Source: Metridium senile
Lineage: Eukaryota > Cnidaria > Anthozoa > Actiniaria > Metridiidae
Assembly: GCA_949775045.1 (NCBI GenBank)
Contig: OX459100.1
Location: 2,853,936 to 2,917,935, forward strand
Direction: 5' to 3'
Length of the DNA stretch: 64,000 nucleotides
This document shows, in pieces, positions 24,213 to 34,710 of this stretch. Both the position numbers and the translations under genes were made by a program. The notes beneath the pieces were generated by a model. It had not been told where the DNA came from. It made no database searches and was given only the letters and a program-made list of their open reading frames with translations. Position 1 is the stretch's first letter; each line of letters begins with the position of its first letter.

Positions 24213-24660
24213 TCACCAATACATAGATAACTTTATTGGCATGACCTATGAATTTACAGGTATTGCTAAAGTATTGTGATAACATAAACCGGCTCTATGA
24301 ATAGTAACACATTATTTTAATCACAATGGTCGCAATGATTAAAAATATATCACTATGATCTTTTAAACATCAATTTGCGTTTTGCTATTTCTAAGTTAAA
24401 AAGCTTTCAAAAATAGGTAGATAGGTAGACATGAGCGAAGTGTATAACTGGATGAAAATTAAAAACTCCAGGAGGTTTAAAATTGAAAAGGTGTATCAAA
24501 AACTTGCACAAAATTTTATTTGGGTGGCCATGGTTAGGCGCGTTATGAAGTAAGTAATAAAATATACTATGGAATCGAAGTCCTTGGTTCCAGCGCTGTC
24601 CGGTACAGAGTGTTTTCATTCAGTATGCAACTCTACTCATAATATTTTCCTTCTTTTCAG
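24213..24660. other. AT-rich stretch before the GPCR exon
   Basis: Contains a minus-strand LINE/SINE-type end (CCAATAAAGTTATCTATG near 24228) and otherwise no recognised element. It ends in the pyrimidine-rich acceptor TTTTCCTTCTTTTCAG. Confidence 0.5.
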
Positions 24661-24661
24661 C

Positions 24662-25702
24662 ATGAACGTCACCACAAATGGCACCATAGGAAATGGCACC
24701 TTCGTCTTCCCAAAGTTTTACTTCTTCCCTAAACTAGCCCCGGACTTCTTGGCTCTAACGATATTCCTAATAGTATTTATAGGACTGGCAGGAATTGTTG
24801 GAAACTCGTTGATATTCTACCTGGAATACAAGCGCAAACGAATGACAAGAGGCCAGACGAAAAGACCTTTGGCACGATCATTGACCATGTACTTTATCAA
24901 GAGCTTGGCACTATCAGACTTGCTATCCTGTATTATTCACACTCCTTTGGGCGTCGTCTGGTTAGTTGATGGTTCTATTAAGAACAATCTTGAGTGCAAG
25001 CTGCATCGCATTACCTTAATGTCATTGTCATGTATCACCATCCTTAACATAACATTCATCGCGATTGAGCGCTTCCTCGCGGTCTACTTCCCGCTCAAGG
25101 CTCCCACTGTAACAGTCTCTAAAGTCTGCGTTCTTCTGGCCTGGTTCTTTGGATTTGTAGTTGGTATTATTCATATTGTCCCATACAAGAGCCAGCGTCT
25201 GGAGGTCGGGCCAATTCTCTACACTATAATCTGCGTCTCTTCCCCTCCCGATGAATCAATCTCCAGCTTGCTCGTTGGAATCCACACAACCATCATGTTC
25301 GTCGTACCAAATATTATCATCTGCGTCACGGCGATCTACATCAGTAAGTTCCTGAGGCAGAGAAGAAGGCAGGTCAACTGTGGCAAGCTGAGAAGTTCCG
25401 AGAGAGTCAATGCATGGCGGATCAAAGACACTGCCATGTTTGTCAAAATCATCTTCGCTTTCTATATACCATACACAACATTTTTTGCCACAAATATTCT
25501 AAAGGAAATCAATGTTATAAAAGTAAACTTTTTGATCGAATCAATCATCCAGTTGTCGACTTTTTTGCTTGCATTTTCTAACTGTGCAATCAATCCAATT
25601 ATTTATATGACGTCATCAAACGATTTCAAGAAAGTCGCCAACCAGCTTCGCACACATGCTAGGCTTACTTTTGCTACTTCACGGGTACATGTAACTACAT
25701 AA
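24662..25702 (+). CDS. Class A (rhodopsin-like) G-protein-coupled receptor, orphan
   Basis: Seven-pass plasma-membrane receptor, 346 residues in one coding exon. The extracellular N-terminus starts MNVTTNGTIGNGTF with three N-glycosylation sequons. TM1 contains GIVGNSLIF (N1.50), TM2 LALSDLL (D2.50), the end of TM3 AIERFLAVYFPL (ERF in place of DRY), TM4 LLAWFFG, TM6 FAFYIPYTTFF (FYxP in place of CWxP), and TM7 NCAINPIIYMTSS (NPxxY). Conserved cysteines are in ECL1 (NLECK) and ECL2 (TIICVSS). Helix 8 starts NDFKKVANQLRTH. The frame is open upstream to an ATG at 24569, but a strong acceptor ends at 24660, so I start at 24662. The pattern fits peptide-type or orphan cnidarian class A receptors; ligand and G protein cannot be told from the sequence. 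Confidence 0.92.
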   Translation: MNVTTNGTIGNGTFVFPKFYFFPKLAPDFLALTIFLIVFIGLAGIVGNSLIFYLEYKRKRMTRGQTKRPLARSLTMYFIKSLALSDLLSCIIHTPLGVVWLVDGSIKNNLECKLHRITLMSLSCITILNITFIAIERFLAVYFPLKAPTVTVSKVCVLLAWFFGFVVGIIHIVPYKSQRLEVGPILYTIICVSSPPDESISSLLVGIHTTIMFVVPNIIICVTAIYISKFLRQRRRQVNCGKLRSSERVNAWRIKDTAMFVKIIFAFYIPYTTFFATNILKEINVIKVNFLIESIIQLSTFLLAFSNCAINPIIYMTSSNDFKKVANQLRTHARLTFATSRVHVTT

Positions 25703-25784
25703 AAACAAGGGCAACCCCAGCAAATATACACCTAATCGAATAACTCGAGGATCTTCAATCCAAGAGTTAAAAATGGTAACCTAG

Positions 25785-26085
25785 CAAATCTATATTACGA
25801 TCTTGTTAATATATGTTACGATCTTGCTACGATCTTGCTACGATCTTGTGAATATATGTTACGATCTTGTGAATAAATGTTACGATCTTGTGAGTATGTT
25901 ACGACCTTGTGAATATATGTAACGATCTTGTGAATATATGTTACGATCTTGATGTTACGATCTTGTGAATATATGTTACGATCTTGGGAGTATATGTTAC
26001 TATCTTGTAAATCTATGTTACGATCTTGTGACTATATGTTACGATCTTGTGAATATATGTTACAATCTTGTGAATATATGTTATA
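25785..26085 (+). repeat. ~21-bp minisatellite in the GPCR 3' UTR
   Basis: About 13 copies of a unit close to ATATATGTTACGATCTTGTGA, lying between the stop codon and the AATAAA. Confidence 0.9.
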
Positions 26086-26160
26086 TTTACATTTTTATAT
26101 CATAATTAATATATTGTTATCTATCTAAATTCTTTGATTGTAAGTTTCTGTTTTATAACC

Positions 26161-26166
26161 AATAAA
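26161..26166 (+). promoter_or_regulatory. GPCR polyadenylation signal
   Basis: AATAAA in ACCAATAAAATTAAAC, about 460 nt past the GPCR stop; the first canonical signal downstream. Confidence 0.55.
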
Positions 26167-26329
26167 ATTAAACAAAGTAACGACTGCATCTGCTATTTTG
26201 CAGGAAATAAGAGGTAGATCATACAGTTGGGCTCCCTGTGTTTAGAATTTCATGACCCAGCGCTATAGCCATTTAGCGGTATTAATGCCCACATATGTCA
26301 ACGGATTGTTTCATTAAAGAATCACCAGT

Positions 26330-26595
26330 TATCTTCATCTTTACTAACTCTTTCTTTAGATATCGCACTAGTTATCGTGCATTTTACTCTTTACTAACTC
26401 TTTCTTTAGATATCGCACTAGTTATCGTGCATCTTACTCTTTACTAACTATTTCTTTAGATATCGCACTAGTTATCGTGCATTTTACTCTTTACTAACTC
26501 TTTCTTTAGATATCGCACTAGTTATCGTGCATTTTACTCTTTACTAACTCTTTCTTTAGATATGGCACTAGTTAATTATCGTGCATTTTACTAAA
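26330..26595. repeat. 50-bp tandem repeat, five copies
   Basis: The unit holds TTTACTAACTCTTTCTTTAG and ATATCGCACTAGTTATCGTG; the copies are almost identical except the last. Confidence 0.93.
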
Positions 26596-26850
26596 ACAGT
26601 TTCCACAGAATTATCAATAGAGGTCACACTTAAATTTTTTATAAAACAAGTATACAAACTAATGGTAGACAAGGCAAAAACATGCCTACTTACTTCATAA
26701 CTTTTAGATATCATATATTCATATACACAGGTTTTATATCATTCCATATCACTATTTAATTCTTCTATTTGACTATTATTTTGTTACACCTTTGAAGATG
26801 TAGAGCTGCTCTGTAGATATGCTTCAAATAAGCCGTTGTAATTATTATTA

Positions 26851-27044
26851 TAGCCTGCGTAGCAAGCGTTTCTTGCAAGCTGTGTTGCCGATATGGCCGC
26901 GCGAAACCTAAGACGAGAGCGTAAAAACGAGGTTTGGGGAGGGGGATTTGAGAAGACTCGTCTTAGGTTTCGCGCGGCCCAAAACAACCGGCCCAAACAA
27001 CTTTCTCCCGTTCCCCCCAAAAGAAATGCTTGCTACGCAGGCTA
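26851..27044. mobile_element. Palindromic MITE inserted in (ATT)n
   Basis: The outer arms TAGCCTGCGTAGCAAGCGTT and reverse complement surround an inner palindrome GCCGCGCGAAACCTAAGACG. ATTATTATTA flanks both ends. The motif GCCTGCGTA also occurs in the small palindrome at 21708-21778. Confidence 0.75.
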
Positions 27045-27163
27045 TTATTATTATTAGATTTTTAACCTCCAGTTATCGTAATCTATATTATTTGCTCCAA
27101 CTGCTGTTTCCTTAGAAACGCCGACGCAGCCCGCTCTACCATATCGGCGCTCGTTATCATACA

Positions 27164-27739
27164 TTAAAAAACTCATTAATAATTCATGACCATTTTGTCC
27201 AATCCGATGCCCCTCTCTGGTCATGAGGAAAGCATTGTATATCGCATAATCTACGGCTGAAACGCGAGGAGTTTGAATGCGGCCCAGGGGAATGATGATG
27301 TACAATAGAAGAACAATGGAATGCAAATGAACATGAAGCGTTATATAATGGCACATGTGTCATTATATAATGCTTCATGTCCATATTCAGATATTACCCT
27401 TCCCCCCATCCCCCCATCTCTACTGACGAGTGAACATCAGACTTAGAAATAATTTACTTTTAGATTTTTGGCGAAAAAAATACTTTGATCATGAGTGCCA
27501 ATGCCAGGATTCGAACCGAGATCTTTTGCTTGGTTGTATCCGAGCTTTAAGCCATTATGCCACTGAGGCAATCGATGAAATGTTTGCAACGAAAAGTCAT
27601 CAAATTCATTAGTATTCAAGTTGGTTAGCATTACTCTATTATTAGTGTAGATCAATTCCCAAATGCAAACAACCTTCCGTTTTCTTTTGTTTCATCGATA
27701 TTGGACAAAATGGTCATGAATTACTAATGAGTTTTTTAA
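27164..27739. mobile_element. Long inverted-repeat element with 40-bp ends
   Basis: TTAAAAAACTCATTAATAAT at 27164 continues through CATGACCATTTTGTCCAAT and returns as its reverse complement at 27700-27739. The ~500 bp between hold a 50-bp near-perfect palindrome (27331-27380) and a tRNA-like piece. The same terminal 25 bp appears alone at about 56006-56032, next to the second copy of the hairpin below. Confidence 0.65.
27488..27573 (-). mobile_element. tRNA-like sequence, probable SINE head
   Basis: On the minus strand: GTGGCATAATGGCTTAAAGC (weak box A) and GGTTCGAATCC (perfect box B). The stems do not close into a proper cloverleaf, so I read it as tRNA-derived and not a tRNA gene. Confidence 0.45.
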
Positions 27740-27846
27740 GCCGTTCAATAAACTCGCAGAACGTGTTTTATCAGATTTAAAATCCCTTGGGCTTCGCCCT
27801 CGGGATTTTAAACCTGATAAAACACTCCTGCTCGTTTATTAAACTA
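27740..27846. mobile_element. Hairpin element, copy 1 of 2
   Basis: Left arm GCCGTTCAATAAACTCG...GTTTTATCAG; right arm is its near reverse complement; loop CTTGGGCTTCGCCCTCGGG. The copy at 56189-56299 is about 85% similar by eye. Confidence 0.75.
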
Positions 27847-27849
27847 TAC

Positions 27850-28480
27850 TTATATCACCGCTATTTTACTCCAATCGTTTTCTTGAAAAGGCCGACTTAT
27901 CCCCTTATTATCGACAACTGAAGTGTGCACTTCCTAATATTCTAATCTCTTGAACATTATCACTGCAAATAAAGATCTTAAGCTATATTGTGCTATGATG
28001 AAATAATACCAGCAAATCCGGCTATGTTAATATCTAAGGAAATCCATAGATTAATATTAGGGTACACCTTATTCAAGAAGGTTGGTTTCGGTGAAGTGGA
28101 TTTTTTAGTGAGCTGTTTATTTAGATTTGCGTTTATCTCAACTATCTTCTATAATTTTATATAACCCCAGAATGCATTTCGATCTAGGAATGCAGTATTT
28201 GTCAGCATTCAAATTGCTTTCTGCCTAACAGTTGTACATAGATTTGACGTTTCGGAACCCATAAGGGAATTCGGTCCTGCAATGCCCCGCTTTTACAGCA
28301 TTAAATCTATTTCTAAAATAATGCTGCAAATAGATGTTTAACTATTTTGCATGGCTGAAATCACAGACAGCAGGGACTTGTATCGTTTCACAAACTAAAT
28401 ATCATTTAGAATACATATCTACTGTAAATAAGTAATTTAGATATTCAGTCATTGGTCCTAGCACATTTTTAGCTATTTAG
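27850..28480. other. Unassigned AT-rich stretch
   Basis: No gene or repeat family recognised. It probably includes the upstream part of the LINE whose tail ends at 28590. Confidence 0.4.
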
Positions 28481-28592
28481 TTATTGGCTAGGGCCAGTAC
28501 CTACTGTACTTGTAATTTTCTATTTGTAAATTGTAATCTCTTGCAAATTCTAAGTGCAATAAAAACGTTGTTGTTGTTGTTGTTGTTGTTAC
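28480..28592 (+). mobile_element. Non-LTR element 3' end with (GTT)n tail
   Basis: TGGCTAGGGCCAGTACCTAC, then TTCTAAGTGCAATAAAAACG and nine GTT units, the layout of an L2/CR1-type 3' terminus. Confidence 0.5.
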
Positions 28593-28789
28593 AGTCGTTT
28601 ACGTATAAATGTGTGAGCATATTAGATGAGCGTGTATCTTATTAATACATGTCCTACAATTATAAAACGTTTATTCACTGCTAATGCAGTTTCCTTCAGT
28701 CATCCTATTATAATCGGTAGTAAAGAGATTTGATTTTTAATCCACAAAGCAGCATTTTCGGTTAGCTGTAAACATTTATGTGCACTATT

Positions 28790-30120
28790 GTGTAGCTAGT
28801 ATCCTATAAACCCACAATGCACATTCACATTCACTTTTCACATTCAACCTAATAGAAAACACAGTATGTCATTTCGTCATTCAACCTACAATAAACCAGC
28901 AGTTAAACAGATGTACGTGTATCTGCTATTGTTTACCTAGTTTCCTATAAACCCACAACGCACTTTCAGCATTCGACTTAATAGAAAACACAGTATGTCA
29001 TTTCGTCATTCAACCTACAATAAACCAGCAGTTAAACAGATGTACGTGTATCTGCTATTGTTTACCTAGTTTCATATAGACCCACAATGCACTTTCAGCA
29101 TTCAACCTAATAGAAAATATAGTATAATTTCGTTTCGTCATTCAACCTATCATAAAACAGCAGTAAACAGTTTTACGTGTATCTGCTATTGTTTAGCTAG
29201 TATCCTAGACCCACAATGCACTTTCAGCATTCGACCTAATAGAAAATACAGTAATATATCGTTACGTCAGTCAACCTATCATAAAACAGCAGTAAACAGT
29301 TTTAAGTGTATCTGCTATTGTTTAGCTAGTATCCTAGACCCACAATGCACTTTCAGCATTCGACCTAATAGAAAACACAGTATGTCATTTCGTCATTCAA
29401 CCTACAATAAACCAGCAGTTAAACAGATGTACGTGTATCTGCTATTGTTTAGCTAGTTTCCTATAAACCCACAATGCACTTTCAGCATTCGACTTAATAG
29501 AAAATATAGTATAATATCGTTTCGTTATTCAACCTATCATAAAACAGCAGTAAACAGTTTTACGTGTATCTGCTATTGTTTAGCTAGTATCCTAGACCCA
29601 CAATGCACTTTCAGCATTCAACCTAATAGAAAATACAGTATAATTTCGTTTCGTCAGTCAACCTATCATAAAACAGCAGTAAACAGTTTTACGTGTATCT
29701 CCTATTGTTGACCTAGTATCCTAAAGGCCCACAATATAATGCACTTTCAGCATTCGACCTAATAAAAAATACAGTATAATTTCGTTTCGTCAGTCAACCT
29801 ATCATAAAACAGCAGTAAACAGTTTTACGTGTATCTCCTATTGTTGACCTAGTATCCTAAAGGCCCACAATGCACTTTCAGCATTCAACCTAATAGAAAA
29901 TACAGTAATATATCGTTACGTCAGTCAACCTATCATAAAACAACAGTAAATAAATTTACGTGTATCTGCTATTGTTTAGCTAGTATCCTATGAACCCACA
30001 ATGCACTTTTAGCCTTGAAAATATAGTATAACCTCGTTTCGTGATTCAACCTATCATAAAACAACAGCAAATAAATTTTCGTGTATCTGCTATTGTTGAC
30101 CTAGTATCCTATAAAACCAA
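28790..30120. repeat. ~129-bp satellite, about ten copies
   Basis: The unit contains CCCACAATGCACTTTCAGC, CAACCTATCATAAAACAGCA and GTGTATCTGCTATTGTTTAG. Spacing between CCCACAAT landmarks is mostly 129 bp (28952, 29081, 29210, 29339) and larger in diverged copies. Confidence 0.95.
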
Positions 30121-30299
30121 AATGGGACGAGCTTTGAATAGACTTTTGTTTGAATAGACTGCGGTTACCATTCTCGTTAGTGGATACACTCAAAAGCCCA
30201 AATTGCTTATAAATCAAAGTTGATAGCTGCTAAAACCCTTGATGTTTGACGAAATAGCAGACGTTTATTATTATTCTGAATAGTTTTTTATGCATGTAA

Positions 30300-30625
30300 A
30301 TGGTTCTTAAAACCCATTTATGAAAAATCAAAAAAGTTTATTATTATTATTATATTCCCGCATTTGTTATACTCATTCCCTTCAATCAAACCATTTTGTT
30401 GATATAGAAATATCAAATAGCATCATCGATATATATCTCTAAAATGATGTGCACAATTTGCTTGTTGCTTGGTTCTTAAAACCCATTTATGGAGAATCAA
30501 TAAAGTTTATTATTATTATTAAATTTCTCGCATTTGCTATACTCATTCCCTTCAATCAAACCTTTTTGTTGATATAGAAATATCAGATAGCATCATCGAT
30601 ATATATATCTGAATTGATGTGACAA
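30300..30625. repeat. ~171-bp tandem duplication
   Basis: TGGTTCTTAAAACCCATTTA begins both copies (about 30300 and 30470). Each includes a short TTA run and GATATAGAAATATCA. Confidence 0.85.
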
Positions 30626-31240
30626 TTTGCTTTTGTGGCGAACATAAGATTATTGTGCGTTGACAACTGACAGGTGGACGAAGAAGATGTTTTATCGCCA
30701 TTGTTTGCCTTTAACAGTAGTTGATATGGATATATAATTTAGTAGCACCTATAGATATCTCTGAATCGACAGCCAGAGTTTGCTTTTTGTGGCGAACATA
30801 AGATTATTGTGCGTTGACAACTGACAGGTGTACGAAGACGAGTTGATTTTTTATCGTCAATGTGGTCCTTTAAATGGTTCTTGGAAAACTGGTTGATATG
30901 GATATATGAGTCATCAGCATCTATATATCTCTGAATTGATTCACACAATTTGCTTTTGTGGCGGACATTAGATTATTGTCCGTTGACAACTGCCAAAAGT
31001 GACAGATGGTGGACAAATACGATTTGTTATCGTCAATGTGGGCCTTTAACATATTCTTGAGAAACCGGTTGATATGGACATATGAGCTAGCAGCATCTAT
31101 ATATCTCTGAATTAACGCCTACAGTTTGCTTTTTGTGGCGCCGGACATTAAATCATTGTGCGTCGACAACTGACAGGTGACAGACGAGTTGATTTTTGAT
31201 CGTAATTGTGGGCTTTTGAGATTCTTGGTAAACTTAAAAG
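30625..31240. repeat. ~160-bp degenerate tandem repeat, four copies
   Basis: Landmark TTGCTTTTGTGGCGAACATA or variants at about 30629, 30780, 30950 and 31127, each followed by TGCGTTGACAACTGACAG and later GATATGGATATAT. Confidence 0.9.
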
Positions 31241-31559
31241 GCTATAAAATATATTTGACTGATTTCGAGACGTTAGAGTAGCTGCATGGGGCTTGATGTA
31301 TGAGAGGAATAAAAAATAGAGTTCAAAATGATTTATAATAAGGAGGAAGAGCGAGCAAAATCAAACATATCGATTTTTTTTTTGCATATCAATATTTTTT
31401 ATATGTCAATCCAAAAATGTTTAGGTTCGTGTTTTTAGTTCCTTACCTTTTAATATATTCTATATTTCATTATCATTTATTAAAAAAAAATATTTTCCAC
31501 AGTAGATCCACATAATGGTTATTTTTCTGCTGGCACTCACACTCACTACCTCTACATTA

Positions 31560-31770
31560 AATATTTTGCATACATTTCTCCTCACATGTTGATTTTTGAT
31601 GACGGAGGAAAAACCGGAATACCCGTAGAAAAAACCCTCGTGGCATGGTAGAGAACAACACATCAAACAAACTCAATTCACATATGATCCAGTTCCCGAG
31701 CTGGGCTCGAACCCGGATCACAGCGGTGAAAGGCCGGTGCTCTCCCCACTTGGCCAACCATGCCACCATT
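31560..31770 (-). mobile_element. tRNA-derived SINE, copy 2 (full head)
   Basis: On the minus strand: box A GGTTGGCCAAGTGGGGAGA and box B GGTTCGAGCCC (31703-31713), then TGTTGTTCTCTACC, CACGAGGG and TATTCCGGTTTTTCCTCCG. It is the most intact of three copies and gives the tRNA origin. Confidence 0.82.
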
Positions 31771-31852
31771 TTAGTATTTAGTATCCAGTTCAAATTCCTT
31801 ATTGGCGTCTAGTCTGGCAAAAACTGTTGATATGAAAGCAAGCGATCATGAT

Positions 31853-32069
31853 CAATAGTCCATTTTACAGTTCCATACGCCATCTTGAAAGGTAGCCGGG
31901 CCTTTACATCGAAGCGAGACAAACGTTGAGCTTGCAATGATAGAGACCTTTCATCACCTTGCCGGACAATTATTCACGTGTCTCTATCACTGCAAGCTCA
32001 TAGTTCGTCTCGCGTCGATGCAAAGGCCGGCTACCTTTCAAGATAGCACAGGGAACTATGAAGGGTACT
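31853..32069. mobile_element. Palindromic MITE-like element, copy 2 of 2
   Basis: Same family as 2184-2395: CGCCATCTTGAAAGGTAGCC on the left and its complement on the right, with CTTGCCGGACAATTATTCAC inside. Confidence 0.78.
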
Positions 32070-32828
32070 AACTCTTTGGTTGGTACAAGATATATAGAAA
32101 TATATATATAAAACAATGGAATAAACACAAAAGCAATTCTTTTCGAGATATGTATTGGTACTGTACTATATTTCCTGTGCGTACCTTTTAGTGTCCTTTT
32201 AGAGTTTTGGCTCAAAAATCAGTTGTAAGGGTCATTTTTACTCTGCTTTATTTGTATCTGTGCGTACCTTTTAGGGGTCATTTTCAAAACCTCCGTCGAT
32301 CATCCCTACCACTTGGACAAAGGGAGAACTCCCCCCCCCCCCCCCCCCCCGGGACTATATCGCAGTAGCCAAGTATCATGAGTTAAATATTATGTGCAAT
32401 TGAAAGATGTAGTCATTATTTTAGCTTACAAGAGTCTTCCAACAGTTCGGCAGAGTCTAACCCGATGAACATAGAGATATATTAAGAAAAACATGTATAT
32501 TACTCACACTCCAGTTTTCCAGCGTTGCAGATCATGGTGATTTGTAGTTTTGCTCGATCGAAGTGAAATATAATATAATTTCTGTCAATTCATCTTCATC
32601 CTTTCACATTGCATTCAAAAGTCATATGAAAATATGTCAATTATCAACTCAATTATAATTGCTACATATAAAATTCAAAATGACAGACAACCGTGTATTG
32701 ATGGGGTTTCTAACTAGTACTTATAACTAGAAAACAGGAACAACAAAACAAAAACATTTAGAATTAAACAAACAAAAGGTATAAACAAAACAAAACGGAG
32801 ATGTCTCACTACCCAGGGACAAAGTGAT
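32070..32828. other. Non-coding stretch with a poly(C) run
   Basis: Contains a repeated GCGTACCTTTTAG (32183 and 32261), a run of 20 C at 32331-32350, and otherwise plain AT-rich DNA. No gene recognised. Confidence 0.5.
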
Positions 32829-33101
32829 CACACCTAATTCAAAAAAGGTTGACGGGGATTGGTGATGGGCCATTGCACGACCGAAAGGGACTGTGGGTAA
32901 TACGAATTTATTTATTTATTTATTTATTCAACGATTACCTTAGATGGGTGTCTCGAAGGTTTCGCTGAACGGTGCAGGCATTGTTTGGGTAATTTAGGAA
33001 CGAATAAGAAGGAATTCGTATTACCCATAGCTCCTTTCGGTCGTGCAATCGCGAATCACCAATCGCCGTTCGCCCCGACAACCTTTTCTGAACTAGGTGT
33101 A
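32829..33101. mobile_element. Palindromic MITE-like element
   Basis: The arms start CACACCTAATTCAAAAAAGG and continue through GATTGGTGAT, GCACGACCGAAAGG and GGGTAATACGAATT for about 100 bp each, imperfect. Confidence 0.78.
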
Positions 33102-33169
33102 TCCATGAATAAAAGTTGTCCCGGCTACAAGCTTCCCTAGTCCTTTTCATAAAGAAGGTAACCCTACCA

Positions 33170-33300
33170 GCAGGTATCAAATCCACTGCATAAGGAAACA
33201 AAAAGAAGCCGAGAATTTAACTAAATGAAGCAAGATTATAAAGCCTTTCGTTAATCCTTTTCTTAAAAGTGATATTTTGTATCTGGTCTTAGCAAAAGAT
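33170..33300. repeat. Dispersed repeat, copy 1 (copy 2 at 37435-37560)
   Basis: Shared CTGCATAAGGAAA, AAAAAGAAGCCGAGAATT and GTGATATTT blocks between the two sites. Confidence 0.75.
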
Positions 33301-33370
33301 GACTCATGTTAACACTTGATATCTAGGCAACCAGAGCCGCCTAGCCTAAGGTGACCCTTGTAGGAGGGTT

Positions 33371-33797
33371 CTAGACAAACTTCATTCGTTATAATTATAA
33401 CAACATGCAAGATTTTTATATCTTTCAAAATTAAAAAAGCCATAGCTTTTGCACGTAGATAAATATTGAAGGATTTAGAATTAAATAACAGTTTTCTATG
33501 TAGCAAAAAAATGATTGTGCAAAATAACTATATTGCAAAATGACCTCATCCGCGCATTCTTCAAATAGATTACCCTGCTAGATCAGACAAGCATTTCTAG
33601 ACAAACTCCACTCGTTATAACAACAAGACATTTATGTTTCGCAAAATAAAAAAGCCATAGCTTTAACACATAGATACATATTGAAGGAATAAGAAATAAA
33701 CAACAGTTTTCTATGTAAAATAATGCGCAAAATAACTCAGTACTTCTGTAAAATGACCTCATCCGCGCATTCTTCAAATAGATTATCCTGCTAGCAT
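33371..33797. repeat. ~226-bp tandem duplication
   Basis: CTAGACAAAC starts both copies at 33371 and 33597; both end TCTTCAAATAGATTAYCCTG. Shared AAAAAAGCCATAGCTTT and AAATGACCTCATCCGCGC. Confidence 0.9.
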
Positions 33798-33803
33798 AGA
33801 TGG

Positions 33804-34412
33804 AAACTAGCGAGTAAATTAGTATAGGCTGCGTTGGTGTTTGATATGAACGATAGGTAATAGAATGAAATTTGTAACACCGTAAAAATAGAAATAGAAA
33901 CTAGTGAGTAAACTAGTATAGGCTGCGTCGGTGTTTGATATAAACGATAGGTAATAGAATGAAATTTGTAACACCGTAAAAATAGAAATAGAAACTAATG
34001 CGTAAACTAGTATAGGCTGCGTCGGTGTTTGATATAAACGATAGGTAATTTAATGAAATTTGTAACACCGTAAAAATAGAAATAGAAACTAGCGAGTAAA
34101 CTAGTACAGGCTGCGTCGGTGTTTGATATAAACGATAGGTAATTTAATGAAATTTGTAACACCGTAAAAATAGAAATAGAAACTAATGAGTAAACTAGTA
34201 TAGGCTGCGTCGGTGTTTGATATAAACGATAGGTAATAGAATGAAATTTGAAACAGCGTAAAAATAGAAATAGAAACTAGCGAGTAAACTAGTATAGGCT
34301 GCGTCGGTGTTTGATATAAACGATAGGTAATAGAATGAAATTTGTAGCACCGTAAAAAATGTTGACTTAACTTTTATGACGTTTCGAGCTTTAGTCGTTC
34401 GTCGGAGTAGCA
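33804..34412 (+). repeat. 94-bp tandem array, six units plus tail
   Basis: Landmark AGGCTGCGT at 33826, 33920, 34014, 34108, 34202 and 34296, exactly 94 bp apart. The unit starts AAACTAGCGAGTAAACTAGT and includes TATAAACGATAGGTAATAG and TTTGTAACACCGTAAAAATA. After the last unit the family tail ACGTTTCGAGCTTTAGTCG and TTCGTCGGAGTA appears. Confidence 0.96.
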
Positions 34413-34472
34413 TAGGTATCTCCAGCTCGTATCTGGAAATGAGTTTAAGACAAAATTAACAAATTCGGTCAT

Positions 34473-34710
34473 ACTGCAAAAACGGCTGAGTAGATACAAC
34501 TCAGTATATTGTGTTGATCATGCATTCAGGATGACACATTATAGTGAATAAACCCAACTCATTTTTAAGAGTAAACATAAATGTAGTTGTACATGGCCAT
34601 TGAGTACAATGTACTCAATATATTGAGTTCAACCTCACTTTTACTCAATATAGAGTTGGATAACTCAATATACGGAGTTGTATCTACTCATGATCAGCCG
34701 TTTTTGCAGT
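34473..34710. mobile_element. Palindromic MITE-like element
   Basis: Terminal inverted repeats ACTGCAAAAACGGCTGA, with internal mirrored GTAGATACAACTC and many ACTCAATATA blocks. Confidence 0.75.

Noticed and set aside
24569..24661. Upstream ATG for the GPCR adding 31 residues
   Set aside because: A strong pyrimidine tract and CAG end at 24660, and the sequence after it gives a typical glycosylated N-terminus; the upstream part looks intronic.
27488..27573. tRNA gene on the minus strand
   Set aside because: Box B is perfect but the cloverleaf does not close.
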